Origin: Porites lobata
Taxonomy: Eukaryota > Cnidaria > Anthozoa > Scleractinia > Poritidae
Direction of reading: 5' to 3'
DNA: 64,000 nt
Assembly: GCA_942486035.1 (NCBI GenBank)
Contig: CALNXK010000002.1
Span: 7,079,501 to 7,143,500 of the forward strand
Below are positions 35,001 through 47,026 of this stretch, piece by piece (position 1 is the stretch's first letter; every line of letters begins with the position of its first letter). The notes beneath the pieces are model-generated. The model had not been told where the DNA came from. It saw only the letters and a program-made list of their open reading frames with translations, and did not search any database. Position numbers and translations under genes: made by a program.

Positions 35001-38000
35001 TTGGTCACCTGAGTCCTTTAAATGTTGAACTGTATCAATATAACGTTGTTATATTTTTACACGTGCGTTTTGCCTTTATTGAGAAGCATATAGTAAGTTG
35101 AAGACAAAAGGGCGTAAAAGAACGACACAGATAAAATATCAACAGTTCAATAAAAAACAAGATCTCCAAAGCAACGAACAGGTGTTACAAGTGAACACAG
35201 TAAACATGTTATCGAAATATTTCTGTTTTTCTAAGACATAGCAAACAGTCTGCCGTTTAGAAAAGAATGCAGTAACGAGAACGCAATGTAGCTAAAAACA
35301 GCAATTAAGGTAGTTAAACTGGCCACTAAATTAAGTGAAATATGAGATAAACCACTTAAAACAACGAGGGAACATTTTTAAAAATAACCCCGCCAACAAA
35401 AAAAATACAATAGATAGAAAACTCCGGGAGGTTGCGTTACGTAACAGAAACAAGAAGGAATTATTTAATATATTATACAGCATTCCCTTTCTTCCTTGTC
35501 TCCGACCTGATTATAACATTGCATGTTATCTATTAAAAGATAATATCCAGTCGAGAAACCAAATATCAAGTGCTCTCCTGTGTTTGTCAGAAATACCATG
35601 GAAAAAAAAAAAGTAAATTCTGACTTCTAAGTGGCTACTTTAGCAGACAAGATGGGCGTATCTAACCTGCTTTGTTCCCATGAGAAAATTTGATCTATAC
35701 AAACCATATAATAATTCCTTAATTGACCAAACTTGTCGGTTAAGACCGGCCAGGCTGGATATCTTGAACGGACAAGCTTCGTCAATAACTCATTGTATCT
35801 AGGAAAACTGAGGCCATATGACAAAGGCATGTGATAAAATTCACCCAATTAATTCAAATGCAGTGGAACTTCTATTCAGGGACACCTTCGGGACCAATGG
35901 AAGTGTCCCCTGACTGATGGAGATTGGACTGGTGTTTTTTAATAATTAACTAACAAACAAAATATTTTTCCTTTATTCTGCCTCAAAATCAGCTGCAGGC
36001 ATTATTTCAAGCAGCTAGATAATGTATAACAAATCATGATTGACTTATCTCTGCGATATTGTGTGTTGAATTCCCACAAGTGCGGTACATCGATTTAAGT
36101 GAGACAGTTCATGTTGTGAAAGCTGTCGTCATTATTATTAGTGTTTAAACTTATCAAGGCTTTCTGTATTTGGTCACTTTTTGAGTGCAAAGGTGTCCCC
36201 TGAATTGAGATTAAACCCGGGTTTCGGGACCCGGAAAAACTGTCCCTTTTACTCTGAATAGAGGTGTCCCTTCAATAGAGGTGACAAATACAAAGATTAC
36301 TGTAAAAATTTTTCCGAGACCAAATTTTGTGTCTCCTGAACTATGGTGTCCTTTGAATAGAGGTGTCCCAAAGGAGAGGTTCTACTGTACTTGGACAATG
36401 TTGAGGAGAAGTTTTATACTGATAATGAGACTTTGTTTCATTTCCAGGTACCACTACTACGGTATCACCATAAAGACAACTTCTCCCTACCATGATACAG
36501 TCTGTAACGCAGCCAGACAGAGCAACACTGGGTAAGAAATATCTAAAGATCGAAGTAGTAACTCTCCTTTCTGGCTTACATACATTTACTTGTACATTAG
36601 TTTAGAGAATTTGAGCTTATATCAAGGTAGCAGTACAGTCTTTGGCTGATACATTCATCTATTCTCATCACTTGTATATTGGACAATTAATTTTACCAAT
36701 CACTTTTAGGAGTTAAAGGTTTAAGCAGGTATCGCGGTCTAATGCCTTGTTCTTCAGACAATTCCTTCCCTTTTTCATTCGACCTAAGTATGCCTCAGTA
36801 AGGCAGACATCTTTGGACAAATGCTTTTGGGTGATCTTTGCAAATTTCTTATCCCTTTAATCCCCAAAGATCCGCATACCAATTCTCCATAGTTGAAAGA
36901 ATTTGGTTTAATATCAAAGCATTATGCCGTTGGTGATCAATTTAGTAATTCTCATAACCTTTACTCTTGATGATCTGCTGATTTTGTTAGGAGAAAATTG
37001 ATGTTGATCACTCTTGAGACCTAAAAGGTTAAGAAAGGAAAATAGGGGAGGGGTACGTTTAAAAACAAGCGTTTAAATAACTAGCTCAAGTGTGAGGGGA
37101 GAAGGTAGCTGTACATGGGCTAATAAATAGCGGGAAATGAAGGTGTTGCCTTTGCTCTGCAAATGGCTAGACATACGCGTGGCTCCCATGGCCAGGTAGA
37201 AATGACTTTTCCGTCTCCAGTAGGGGAGGTAAAGAAACTGTCCTTTAATAACTGGTTCTTATCTGTAATAAATAAATAAATTCTTTTTTTATCATAAAAG
37301 TTCAATATTCATCTGAAACATTGAGTAATTGTGATTGCTTGGCTCTGTGTTATCAGTTTCAGTCAATCTTACAGCAAGAATGATGCGGATGAAAGGTCTC
37401 AAGGACCCGTGCTCCATAAGGGAAGTCAAGGGAATGGTGCCTACGTCGCGACAGCTCCAGGAGGAACTTTGCTACCGGACTTTCCTAAGCCCAGCAAATT
37501 GACCCTTCCTGAGAAAGTGCCACATGAAAAGGCAAGTAGTTTTTGCGCAAGAATTAGGAGTAATTTTATAAAAACAGAAATTCAGACAGGAATGACGAAC
37601 ACTATAAAGAATAATCAAGCGTATCGTGAAGTATTTTCCTAAGGTGAAGTTTTACGAGTTTAACACCTGTGGTAAAGTCCCCAAGCAGAGAACGAGTGGA
37701 CCAGTTTTTTAACAAGTAAAATAAATTTTCCATAGGTGAAGACGTTTCTGATCATGTACCGGGCTCATTGTCAGAGAATCTTGGACACTATTCTGAGAGC
37801 GAATTTTGGAGAGGTAAGCTCGATTGTTGAACGTTTTTCCCTCTTCCATGTATCAGTTCAAGCCTTCGAATACTAAGAATAAGAATTCCTTAACATTTCA
37901 TTTTGTCTCAGAATCTAAATTTAATTAAATTTCAAGTCTTTTTTTTCATTTTCAGGTTCAGAACTTTTTAGTCCATTTTTGGCAAGGAATGCCCAGTCAC

Positions 38001-41000
38001 ATGCTTGAAGTCCTAGGTTCTAATGAAGTGGTAGAGTTGATTGGTCAGTGCGATACCATCTTGTACAAAGCAATAAGCGGTGTTCTCATCCCAGGAACCC
38101 TTCAGCCTTTACCAGCAAGGTACTGATTTTTAGTGTGGTAATTTACTGTTAATACATTTTTTTGATCGAAGGATGGTTTCCCGATACAGTTCTAGGCACC
38201 TATTATTAAAAAACATCACAAAAAGGTAATAGGCAAAATTTTGGTGACAGGGAAACACTTGTGTCTAGGGGTAAAAGGACCAGGAGAGAAGCCCTCCTAG
38301 GGAAGACAAAATCGAGTGGTACGGGGGTAACCACCCTGGACAGAAGTCCTGACCAGTCTCCAGGTGTTGAAGCCTATATCCATGCACTGGGAACTAATGG
38401 AACCAGGAAAGAAGCCCTCCTGGGGGAGACAAGATCGAGTGGTAGGTGGGGGGAGCGGGGGACCACCATAGCTTATAAAGAGATGTATCGAAACAAATCT
38501 TATTTATATAATATTATTGTAATTACAGTTTGACTCAAGCAATCCGCCAGTTTGCGCAGCAGCTTGACGAATGGTTGACCGAGTCTTTGTCTCACTTGCC
38601 TGAACCATTACAGAAGAAGAAACTCACTGGTAAGTAAAAAATAGTAATTATTTATCTTAACATACTTGTTTTTATTTGCCTTACCTCAGGGTCTGGAAGG
38701 GGGGGAAACCCCTGATCCCGCAGACCCGCTCTTTTTTGTCGGGACTCCCGCGTCCCAAACTTCTGTCCTCGCTAGCTTGAATGTCGTTTTCTTTCCCAAT
38801 CCCACCCGCATCCCTTGCTAAATGTTGGCGAATACCGCTTTCCTGGAAGCACTTGACCTTCTTCTCAACCTTGACCTTCTTTTATCATAGTTTCTAAGAA
38901 TTGCTCACTTGTATTTTTAGTTGCCAAGAGCTTCTCTCACTCCCTCCGAAGACAAACGTCTCTAACACATCTCGCACAGGTATGATGATAGCCTTACAAA
39001 GCGTAAGGCTCTTAGACTAACTCTTAGACCACGGTAAGAGGTAATACAGTGCAAACTAAAAACCTTTCCCCAAAATAAACTATTTAGAAGCAAATCTAGA
39101 CACCCACTGATTGTCTTGAACCACGCTCTGCGTTTGACAGACCATTATATTAAATATCTAGAAATGTAATTTTCTTCGCTTCTTCGTGCTTTGCCAACAT
39201 TTTTTTTATCCAAATAAAAGAGATCGAAGCTAAGATGCAATACGTCATTTTTTGAATACAAAGTCAAAAACATCCGCAGGAGTACATTAAACTTTGAACT
39301 TCAGTGGCGTCTCTACTTTTTAAACGGTTAATATTTTAGTCCGATTTCTCAAGGATTATGCAAAATATAAATAGCTAGATCTTGAGGAAAGTCTCTGAAG
39401 CCGTTTGATAAACTCTTAGCTCTTGTTTTTTCAAGCCGGTGAAGCCAACACTCTTACTCGTTTTCTTAAACAACATATTACTGACCGAGTCTGTGGAGTA
39501 ATACGGTTTAGTTAGACTAAATGAGTTAAATTGCATCTTGTTAAACACATAGCGTAAGTTTACGACTGATTTGTCTGTTTGTTTTTGTTTACAGGCCGCG
39601 CGCACAGTACTGCACAGTGCAGAGCCAGTATCACAAATGTTGACTGACTGGAAACAGATTGACTTTGAAGGCATTTCCCGTCAGGCTTTGTGGACATTCA
39701 GTCAATCGATCGCCGAGGATTACGAACTGATTAACGAACGTAAGTATACCCATAACTGGTTTGCCGGTTTATTTTGGCTTGATTGTATCTCGGTGTTTTT
39801 AGAGTGCGCACATGTGTTTTGTACCATATTAGAAGGTTGGTAGTTACCCCGTAAGATAATAATTAATTTTTTTATATTGCGTCGCATACCAGTTTCAAGG
39901 TTGAGGCGTTAAAAGGAATAATTAAATTAACAGTTATGTTTAATTTAATTAATATTGTTTGGGAGTCAAAACATTAGAAGCTGATATAGACTTCGTAACA
40001 CAGTTAACTTTGGAATTTCGAAAAGAATAATAACATAATGTTAGAGGCTCTGCACAGTTAGACTCTAATTGCAATGAAGGAACATTAACGATTTCATGCT
40101 TTACAACTCTATCAGCAAACGCAAAGTTTCAAACTGAAGTGTTTATCCACGTGAGATCTTGAATTGCATTGTTTTGTAATTGTTTTCAGATTTCAAAGAG
40201 TTTACACAGCTTCTGGAACAGCAAGCCACCATTGACCAATACGCTGAATGGGCTGCCAATCTTGTCAACCGATGCATTGCAAAAGTAAGAACGGTTTAAT
40301 TCAAAAGAATGGAGCGATTTTCGTATGATCTTGAAATGAAAACACGCGAACAAAACAGAAACAACAAAGGAACGGAAACAGAGCGATTTGATTGGTTTAT
40401 TGGACGGATACAAACGCACCTTGGCTTTTGGTTGGTTACATGTAAGCGAACGCTCGGCTGAAAAAATTTCATGCCCGAGAACTTTCTAGAAATCAATCGA
40501 CACTTCGCGTTGACGTCATACTGCAAAACGAATGGCCAATCGAACAATGCCATCTCCATGTTAGGAGTTTCTTTGGCGGGAAAACGAAAATGCCATGTTT
40601 TGATCTTTTCATCCATTGGCTGATAAAACAAATAACGAACACTTACCGAAACCAAATTTAGGGTCATACGAAGTCGCTCAGTTCCATTTTAGTTGTTTGG
40701 ACGCGATCACTATGCGGTAGATCTTCTCGACCCCCCTTGAAACTAGACTTGTAATGTAACGATCCTACCCGGGACATTTTGCTGTGTTTGTGTGAGTATT
40801 ATGGGGTACATGTACTTTTAGCTCTCGAGGAAAATTGTTGTCAGAAGTCTGTAAGATTTTGTCGCACGACAGAATAATTGTAAAGTGTCAGCCTCATCCA
40901 CTTGTCATACATAATCCACGCACTGTTTGGAATTTCCGTAAGTCGAAGCTTATCATTATCCACACTTATTCCAAATCCAATTGCAGTAAAGGAATTGAAA

Positions 41001-43639
41001 TTGATATTCAACTACAAAGGAAAATGAATAGAAAGAATATGAAATCAGTTTTAACAGAACAAAAATGTGAGGAGGATAAAGGAGGAACAAAAACCGACCT
41101 TCCTTTCAGTTTCCATTCCCTTTAAACGTTTACGATGGACATGATTCGTACAACTTCAGACAAACAAATTTCAAGGACTTTTCAAAGATAAATTACAGTT
41201 TTCAAGAGCTAAGATTTATTCAATAAATCGGCATTATTTAATCCCTTTTTGAACACCTTATTGGCAAAAACACGCCATGAAGTCATTCACGATTTTTACT
41301 TCTTCAGTCATGGTTGATCACATTATTTTCTACTACTTTCCGCACAAACGCTTTGGAAAATGACTGGGTATGAAATGCAATTGTATCTGAGTTACAATTA
41401 TGATATTGCTCATGCAAAAAAATGTTTTTAGGCACGGTAGTAAATTTCAAGAATTTTTCAAGATCTAATAAAGAAATCAAGTACTTTTCAAGGAAGTTAA
41501 CCGAATTCAAGGACTTTGAAAGACAACTATTAAAATTCGAGACCTTTTCAAGATTGTACGAACCATGGATGGATGTAGCAAAATCTCGAAACGACCGTTT
41601 ATTTTTACTGAACCCAATACAAGTCCAAGCCACTAGAACCACTACACTCTGAGTGCATTTTTCATCACTGACAATTCACTTTTTTTCCCATGTAGCAAGT
41701 GGAGAAGACAGGTAAAACTTACAAAGAATGCTCACGGGATTTCCTGCTCAAGTGGTCGTTCTTCAGCATCAAGATTGTTCGTGAGCTGACATTGCACAGT
41801 GCCCACAGTTTTGGTAAGTGATCTTTTTTTAAAATATATGATCTGACCCTTCAATCAAGTTATGTAAACCACTTGTCAATCACCAAAAGAATGAGAGTTT
41901 CTAATGAAGTATTTAAACAATTCCATTGATTGTCTGTTACTGCAATTCACTGGAGTGGCTAAAAAGGGGTACACATTTTCGTTAAGTAAGAGCTGAGACT
42001 CGGAAAAAAGAAAAAATCAAGAAATCCTCACATGCTCGCACGAATGTTCCCGATCCGGATTCCGGCAAAAGTCACTTAATTACAGTTGTGATATGTTCGT
42101 GACTGAAATCCTGGATAATCTTGGCTTTCTTTTACTATCTTTTTCCACACTATAGTTCCGTCTGTCGCACGCGGCAGCTTACTACCAATTCGCCAGAATT
42201 GAGCTTAGAACGAAACTACAGGGTCAAAACCATTTTGGTCGCCTTCAATTTAACAAATGCTTGCTCAATCATTCGTTCTTGTCCATATTAATTAAATGGC
42301 TGTACTAATTAAATCAGAAAAGCCATTTAATTTTAATAGTTTCCCACACCTTTCTTTGCGTTATCACAGGCTCGTTTCATCTACTGCACATGCTCCTTGA
42401 GGATTACATTCTGTACACAGTTGAGAACCACAACAACGCAGACGAACAGTCGGTCCAGTCCTCCGACAGTGAAAGTAAAGAGATGAACTTTATGGAAGGT
42501 TGGTGCTTTATTTTGACGAACAACTTAGCCCTAATTAAATAAACAATTCGTGGATTTTTATTTACCCCCCCCCAAAAAAAACCCACCTCTTCAGCACAGC
42601 AAACGACACCGACGGAAAAAAGTTCACTATATTTTATCCAACTGGTCACACCTTTGAAGTTAAACCACTGGTTATCAAGGCTATCAGGGGTCTTTACGTG
42701 ACTCGCCTGACATAAAGAAGCACCGTGATTAGGAAGCTGTGATCAGTGGCGCTTATTTGTTTCGTCCCAGTTATTGAAACACTGTTTAACACAGCTACAT
42801 TTTTTTTTATCTCAAAACCAGTCAAGGAAGACATGGAGATTGACGTGGTAGGACCAAGGCCTACTCATGTAAATGTTCGTAAGTCTACTTCCAGGAGACA
42901 CTCCAGCTCTTCTTCAATGGGGTCTCTAAGAAGCCCTCGTGATTCGACCCCTCAAAGAAGCCCCGCACAGGTGGCTATGATGCGACCCTCGTATCACGAT
43001 TTGTCCCCACATCCCATGACCCCGATGACGCCAACCACACCCACAAATAATAATAACAACAACAACATGAGTAAATACTCTATGATATCATCCGAGCAAG
43101 GGCACTTCTTGTACCCTTCCCCAGGGGATTATGGAGCGCAATTCGGCTACTCCTCCTCTCAGCGTAGCCTAATGTCTTCTATGGGCCATGGAAACAGCTA
43201 TTCTGCGACGGGTGCTAGTGAGACTGGAATTAACTTGGGAGATTTTGACATGACAAGCAGCTACGCGACAGAAGGATCCGGGTACTCTACCGTCCGCTCC
43301 AAAAACAGTATTCCGGACTCAAGCTACACGATGATGACTCCCGCAGCCAACATGACGGCTTACGAATACAGAGGGATGTCGCCAATGGATCAGTTGAAGC
43401 ATTATTCTCAGTACCCTTTAACAGATCGAAGCTACCCTTCCTCTTACATGTTTTCTCCAGGCGCCATGTCGTCAAACGCTATGTATCCCCTGTCTGGGGT
43501 CAGCGGAGGCTCCAATGAGAGATATTACCCAGATGTACTGGAAGAATTCGTGGATATGCAAGCCGCAATGCACCATGGGATTCCAACACGGCCCGTGAGA
43601 TCAGATTATAGTTACACGCCCGCAATCTTGAGTAATTAG
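29037..43639 (+). CDS. RFX4: RFX-family transcription factor, RFX4-like
   Basis: RFX proteins bind X-box DNA through a winged helix and control ciliary and neural genes. Proposed exons: 29037-29109, 32006-32078, 33524-33647, 34183-34244, 36448-36531, 37357-37531, 37736-37813, 37956-38119, 38529-38629, 38921-38979, 39595-39739, 40190-40284, 41696-41813, 42370-42498, 42822-43639. They total 2298 nt, 765 aa, in frame throughout. The DNA-binding domain is about residues 45-125 (TIQW, LNENYEVSEGVSLPRSALY, SFGKIIRHTFPNLKTRRL, GTRGQSKYHYYG). The conserved B/C and dimerisation regions span about 185-470 (FLVHFWQGMPSHML, CDTILYKAISGVLIP, LRRQTSLTHLAQAARTVLHS, FGSFHLLHMLLEDYILY). These are closest to vertebrate RFX4. 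The tail is Ser/Pro/Asn-rich. Exon 1 is the least certain. Intron 6 has a GC donor. Confidence 0.92.
31446..31618. mobile_element. Pogo/Tigger-like MITE
   Basis: CCGTGGAACCTCGATATAAT at the left is matched by the inverse of ATTATATAGAGGCTTCACTG at the right, with GTTATACC / GGTGTAACGAGG-type sequence inside. CAGTGGAACCTCGATATAA-like ends are typical of pogo/Tigger derivatives. It lies in RFX intron 1. Confidence 0.7.
35861..36387. mobile_element. CAGTGGAAC-ended element in RFX intron 4
   Basis: CAGTGGAACTTCTATTCAGG at the left pairs with the inverse of GGAGAGGTTCTACTG at the right. GAATAGAGGTGTCCC occurs repeatedly in the right half and GTGTCCCCTGA in both halves. It ends about 60 bp before RFX exon 5. 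The end sequence suggests the Tc1/pogo group; the TA duplication is not clear. No ORF. Confidence 0.7.
37532..37735 (+). other. GC-AG intron in RFX gene
   Basis: Exon 6 ends GAAAAG and the intron begins GCAAGT instead of GTAAGT; it ends CCATAG. The next exon starts GTGAAGACG, giving HEK-VKTFLIMYR, which matches the conserved RFX sequence. No nearby GT donor gives the same join in frame. Confidence 0.85.
38270..38460 (+). repeat. Direct repeat pair in RFX intron 8
   Basis: GGACCAGGAGAGAAGCCCTCC...AAATCGAGTGGTA and GGAACCAGGAAAGAAGCCC...AGATCGAGTGGTAG are about 45 bp each, spaced about 130 bp. Both read AGAAGCCCTCCT-x-GGG-x-GACAA-x-ATCGAGTGG. Origin unknown. Confidence 0.7.
40311..40679. mobile_element. 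MITE, GAGCGATTTTCGTATGA ends
   Basis: GGAGCGATTTTCGTATGATC at the left and the inverse of TCATACGAAGTCGCTC at the right form the ends. The interior includes CCAATCGAACAATGCC and GGCGGGAAAACGAAAATGCC. It starts 26 bp after the RFX exon 12 donor. An antisense 123-aa open frame runs through it but looks incidental. Confidence 0.85.
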
Positions 43640-43962
43640 AAACTTACTAAAGTGGGGTGAAAAAAATCCTGAAAAATGTCAAGTCCTAGTAAAGATTATA
43701 ATTATAGTTGTTCCGAGTGTAGAAAATAGTCTATTTATTATCTTTAATATGAATTGGCGTAAATTTTTTGCGACTAGATGCATTGAAAATATAGTATTTA
43801 GTTTCACGTTAAAATCGGCAGTCGAAGTATATTTTCCGACTTAAAAACTTGCATTTTGTCACTCTCAGATTAATGTTATCATTGAAATATTGTAGATAGA
43901 ATTAAAACGGGTAAAGTAGCAATAAATTTTGGCATATAATTTAAATTATTTGGGATAATAAA
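43640..43962 (+). other. Probable RFX 3' UTR with two AATAAA signals
   Basis: AT-rich sequence after the TAG at 43637-43639 contains AATAAA at 43921-43926 and 43957-43962, both plausible poly(A) signals about 280-320 bp after the stop. Confidence 0.6.
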
Positions 43963-44166
43963 TTAAATGATGCTAAATGTAAAAAGATTTATTATTTTTA
44001 TCTTATTAAAATGCGCTCGCAAAGAATCAGCCTGCTTGTCTGTTAACATTTGTAAGAATTTAAAGCCCAAGCGTTTAGTCTCCAAGAGTAATTATATTTA
44101 AATTTGGTTTGGGCCATCTCGAGATTTCGCGAGAGATTGGGTCGTTGCCGTGTCGAATTGCACAAT

Positions 44167-44356
44167 AGGGACCTTAAGCAAAATAGAACCGGAAGTGAGG
44201 CCCTCTTTTTTATGGGACGCTAACAAACTTGTATTTGAGTTTCTTTTTCTTTTAAAGACGATTTACGAAGTTTCAACCGAACCGCTCCCCAATGATGCAA
44301 AAAGTCCACTTCCGGTTGACGTCCGTCCCTCAAAAACGCTGTTGCTTAAGCTCCCT
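44167..44356. mobile_element. MITE with AGGGACCTTAAGCAA ends
   Basis: AGGGACCTTAAGCAAAATAG at the left is inverted at the right as GTTGCTTAAGCTCCCT, with TA at both edges. ACCGGAAGTG / CACTTCCGGT form a second inverted pair inside. The ends match the element at 16693-17054. Confidence 0.8.
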
Positions 44357-44734
44357 AATAGAACTCTTTTGGGGACGCTGTCGCTTCTTTTATTGGTTAT
44401 TACGAAGTTGCAAGGGAAACTGGGTGAAAGTTCGTCCCTCAAAACACTCCCACAGTGCACTTCGCCTCAACACGGCCCCAGATTACGGGCAGCTTTAAAA
44501 TGGCCGATATCTCGATTGAATACGGTGCATTTGTATCGGAGACTTGTTGTGGAAGCCTGTTCATCACTTTCCCGAGCTTATTGCAGTTACAAGCTTCCTC
44601 GCGCTTGCTGTAATATTCCATTGTTACAGGAACGTAGTTCATTGTACTTTTTACTCGTATTGGTATTTTATGAATGCTTCAAGTTGTAAAAAAACCATCA
44701 TATCTAACGGGGATAATTCATTTAATTAACGAGG

Positions 44735-45101
44735 AAAGCGCAAAACTCTTTGTTATGGCACTTATTAACATAGAAATTCTTACCAGTCGCGAAATCTTGT
44801 ACACGAAGTCTTGCATGCGTAATCAGTTATTGTTTTGCAAAAAAGATGCTTCCCAAAATACGGATTTTTCTCGCTTAAAATGTCAGCCTAAGCGAAAAAA
44901 AAAATTAACGTAGCATATTTGTAAAGATTTTCCATGTTTCCCCCCACGAGGGAATGGATAAATAAAGTAAACTTGTCGGGTTTTCAACTCAAAAACTTCT
45001 TCAAGTTCATGCTTGCGTGATTAGCGCGCGAAAACCAAAACTCTTGACGTCAGAACCATGTTTATATACTCTCACGCAAACACGCCTCTCGGCCAATCAG
45101 A
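44735..45101 (+). repeat. Dispersed repeat, copy 2 (first copy at 515-876)
   Basis: Same order of motifs as 515-876 (GCAAAACTCTTTG, TTCTTACCAGTCGC, GTAATCAGTT, TTTTCTCGCTTAAAATGTCA, GGCCAATCAG), with small insertions and substitutions. Confidence 0.8.
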
Positions 45102-45344
45102 AAGGTTAAGGTTACTTTTAGTGTAATTGCGCAGAGATAGAAGGGATTATATCTACATTATACAAGGATAATCTACAGTAATTTGTTAAAATGATATAAA
45201 CTTATTGAAAAATGTGTAACAAAAATGTGCATAAATAAAAGCATAAAAGTCAATAAAATTGCAACAAAAATATGTACTGGCTAGCGTCATTCATTTTTTG
45301 CTGAGAAATGAAAAATGAAAGTACAGTTAGCGTTCAGTTGGTTT

Positions 45345-46185
45345 GAAAAGTTTTTTTGACTGTGTTGAGAAAAGCGGAAATTGAAAAATGAACAAAGGTT
45401 TGTTTTTTGGTTTGAAAAGTTTGAACCTCAACAAAATGGTTGAACTTCAAAAAATACTCTCTTCGTTTCTACGGAGGTTTGTTTTTGGGAATAGTTTGGA
45501 CTTATTGTGGAAAGAAATTGTCAATTTGAACATACTCTTCGTTCGGAGGTTTGTTTTTGGTTTGAAAAGTTTGGACTTAGTCTAGACTGTGTTGAGAAAA
45601 GCGGAAATTTGTTTTTGGACTGTGTTGAGAAAAGCGGAAGTTGAACTTTAAATTGAACATACTCTTCGTTTCTACGGAGGTTTGCTTTTTGGTTTGAAAA
45701 GTTTGGACTTAGTCTGGACTGTGTTGAGAAAAGCGGAAGTTGAACTTCAAATTGAACATACTGTTCGTTTCTTCGGAGGTTTGTTTTTTGGTTTGAATAG
45801 TTTGGACTTAGTCTGGACTGTGTTGAGAAAAGCGGAAATTGAATTTCAATTTGAACATACTGTTCGTTTCTTCGGAGGTTTGTTTTTTGGTTTGAAAAGT
45901 TTGGACTTAGTCTGGACTGTGTTGAGAAAAGCGGAAATTGAACTTCAAATTGAACATACTCTTCGTTTCTTCGGAGGTTTGTTTTTTGGTTTGAAAAGTT
46001 TGGACTTAGTCTGGACTGTGTTGAGAAAAGCGGAAGTTGAACTTCAAATTGAACATACTCTTCGTTTCTTCGGAGGTTTGTTTTTTGGTTTGAAAAGTTT
46101 GGACTTAGTCTGGACTGTGTTGAGAAAAGCGGAAATTGAACTTCAATTTGAACATACTGTTCGTTTTTTTTTTTCATCTTTTTAA
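45345..46185. repeat. 99-bp minisatellite
   Basis: Five well-preserved units occur at 45690-46180, with truncated and degenerate units before that. Each unit contains AGTTTGGACTTAGTCTGGAC, TGTGTTGAGAAAAGCGGAA and CGTTTCTTCGGAGGTTTG. The period is 99 bp, a multiple of three, so both strands carry long repetitive open frames (167 aa plus, 224 aa minus). No start context, splice sites or family support translation. Confidence 0.9.
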
Positions 46186-46521
46186 AAATTTCCATAGGTT
46201 TTTGGTAACTGTGGTATTTGGGTCTTCCCCTACTGGTGCTCAGTCTCTTTTCCGCTAAGGCCTCTTCTTATCGCAGGGAGGTTGAAGAGAGGGAAAATAG
46301 AAAGAGCTCTCTTCCAATTGTCCACCGCGCGCTTACTATTTTTAATTATTTCTACTTTTTGGAATACCCAGCAGGAACCTCTGCTGGAAGCTAATCAGGA
46401 CCTCTGTCCCACACATCAGGGTGGCTACCTCCGGCACTATCCGATCTAATCCCACTCTAGGAGGGCTCCCCTTTTATCCCTTTACCCCTAAAATGGTGTG
46501 GTTCCTTTTCCATCGCTTTTT

Positions 46522-46548
46522 AGTCTCGCTTGCGTAAGCAGCGAGACT
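46522..46548. repeat. Short hairpin, AGTCTCGCT arms
   Basis: AGTCTCGCT and AGCGAGACT flank a 9-bp loop. Sequence on either side (46380-46620) is repeat-like but unclassified. Confidence 0.6.
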
Positions 46549-47026
46549 CTTAATCTGCATGCCGTTTTTCTGCGTATCTAGGACACAAAGAGGGAGTTAT
46601 GGTCCCAGGCGTTCCTAGCGGAGACCGTGGAAACTGGGAATAAGAATTGTTTTGCGAAGAAAGCTTAGAAAAGATTAAATTTAGAGCTTTTCAAGAACAG
46701 GTCGGTCCACGAATTCTATCGCTTGAAAGTATTGATTACCTTGGAACAAATGAACACTACAGTGGTCGAAAAACCAGAAGAATCTTAACTAGCAAAACTG
46801 CGATGGTCGGGTGTTGTTAACTTTCATTGTATGCAATGAAATTGCTGCCAAGAACTGGCACTTCTTGTTCGATGATTTAAGAGGCAAAGAAACAAAGGTA
46901 AGAAAGTGAGAGAAGTAATAAAGTAATGAAAGTGACAAAGTTTCAAAGGGTAATTTAGATGAAGCTCATCGATGAAATATCGAGTCACCGAGGAAAGAAT
47001 GTAGTACTTAGTAAACTTGAACCACA

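Noticed and set aside
40296..40667. 123-codon minus-strand ORF
   Set aside because: Lies wholly inside the MITE at 40311-40679 and antisense to an RFX intron.
44150..44689. 179-codon plus-strand frame
   Set aside because: TTG start and overlaps a MITE with inverted ends; no family recognised.
45521..46195. 224-aa minus-strand and 167-aa plus-strand genes
   Set aside because: Both frames are explained by a 99-bp (33-codon) minisatellite; no start context, splice sites or homology.
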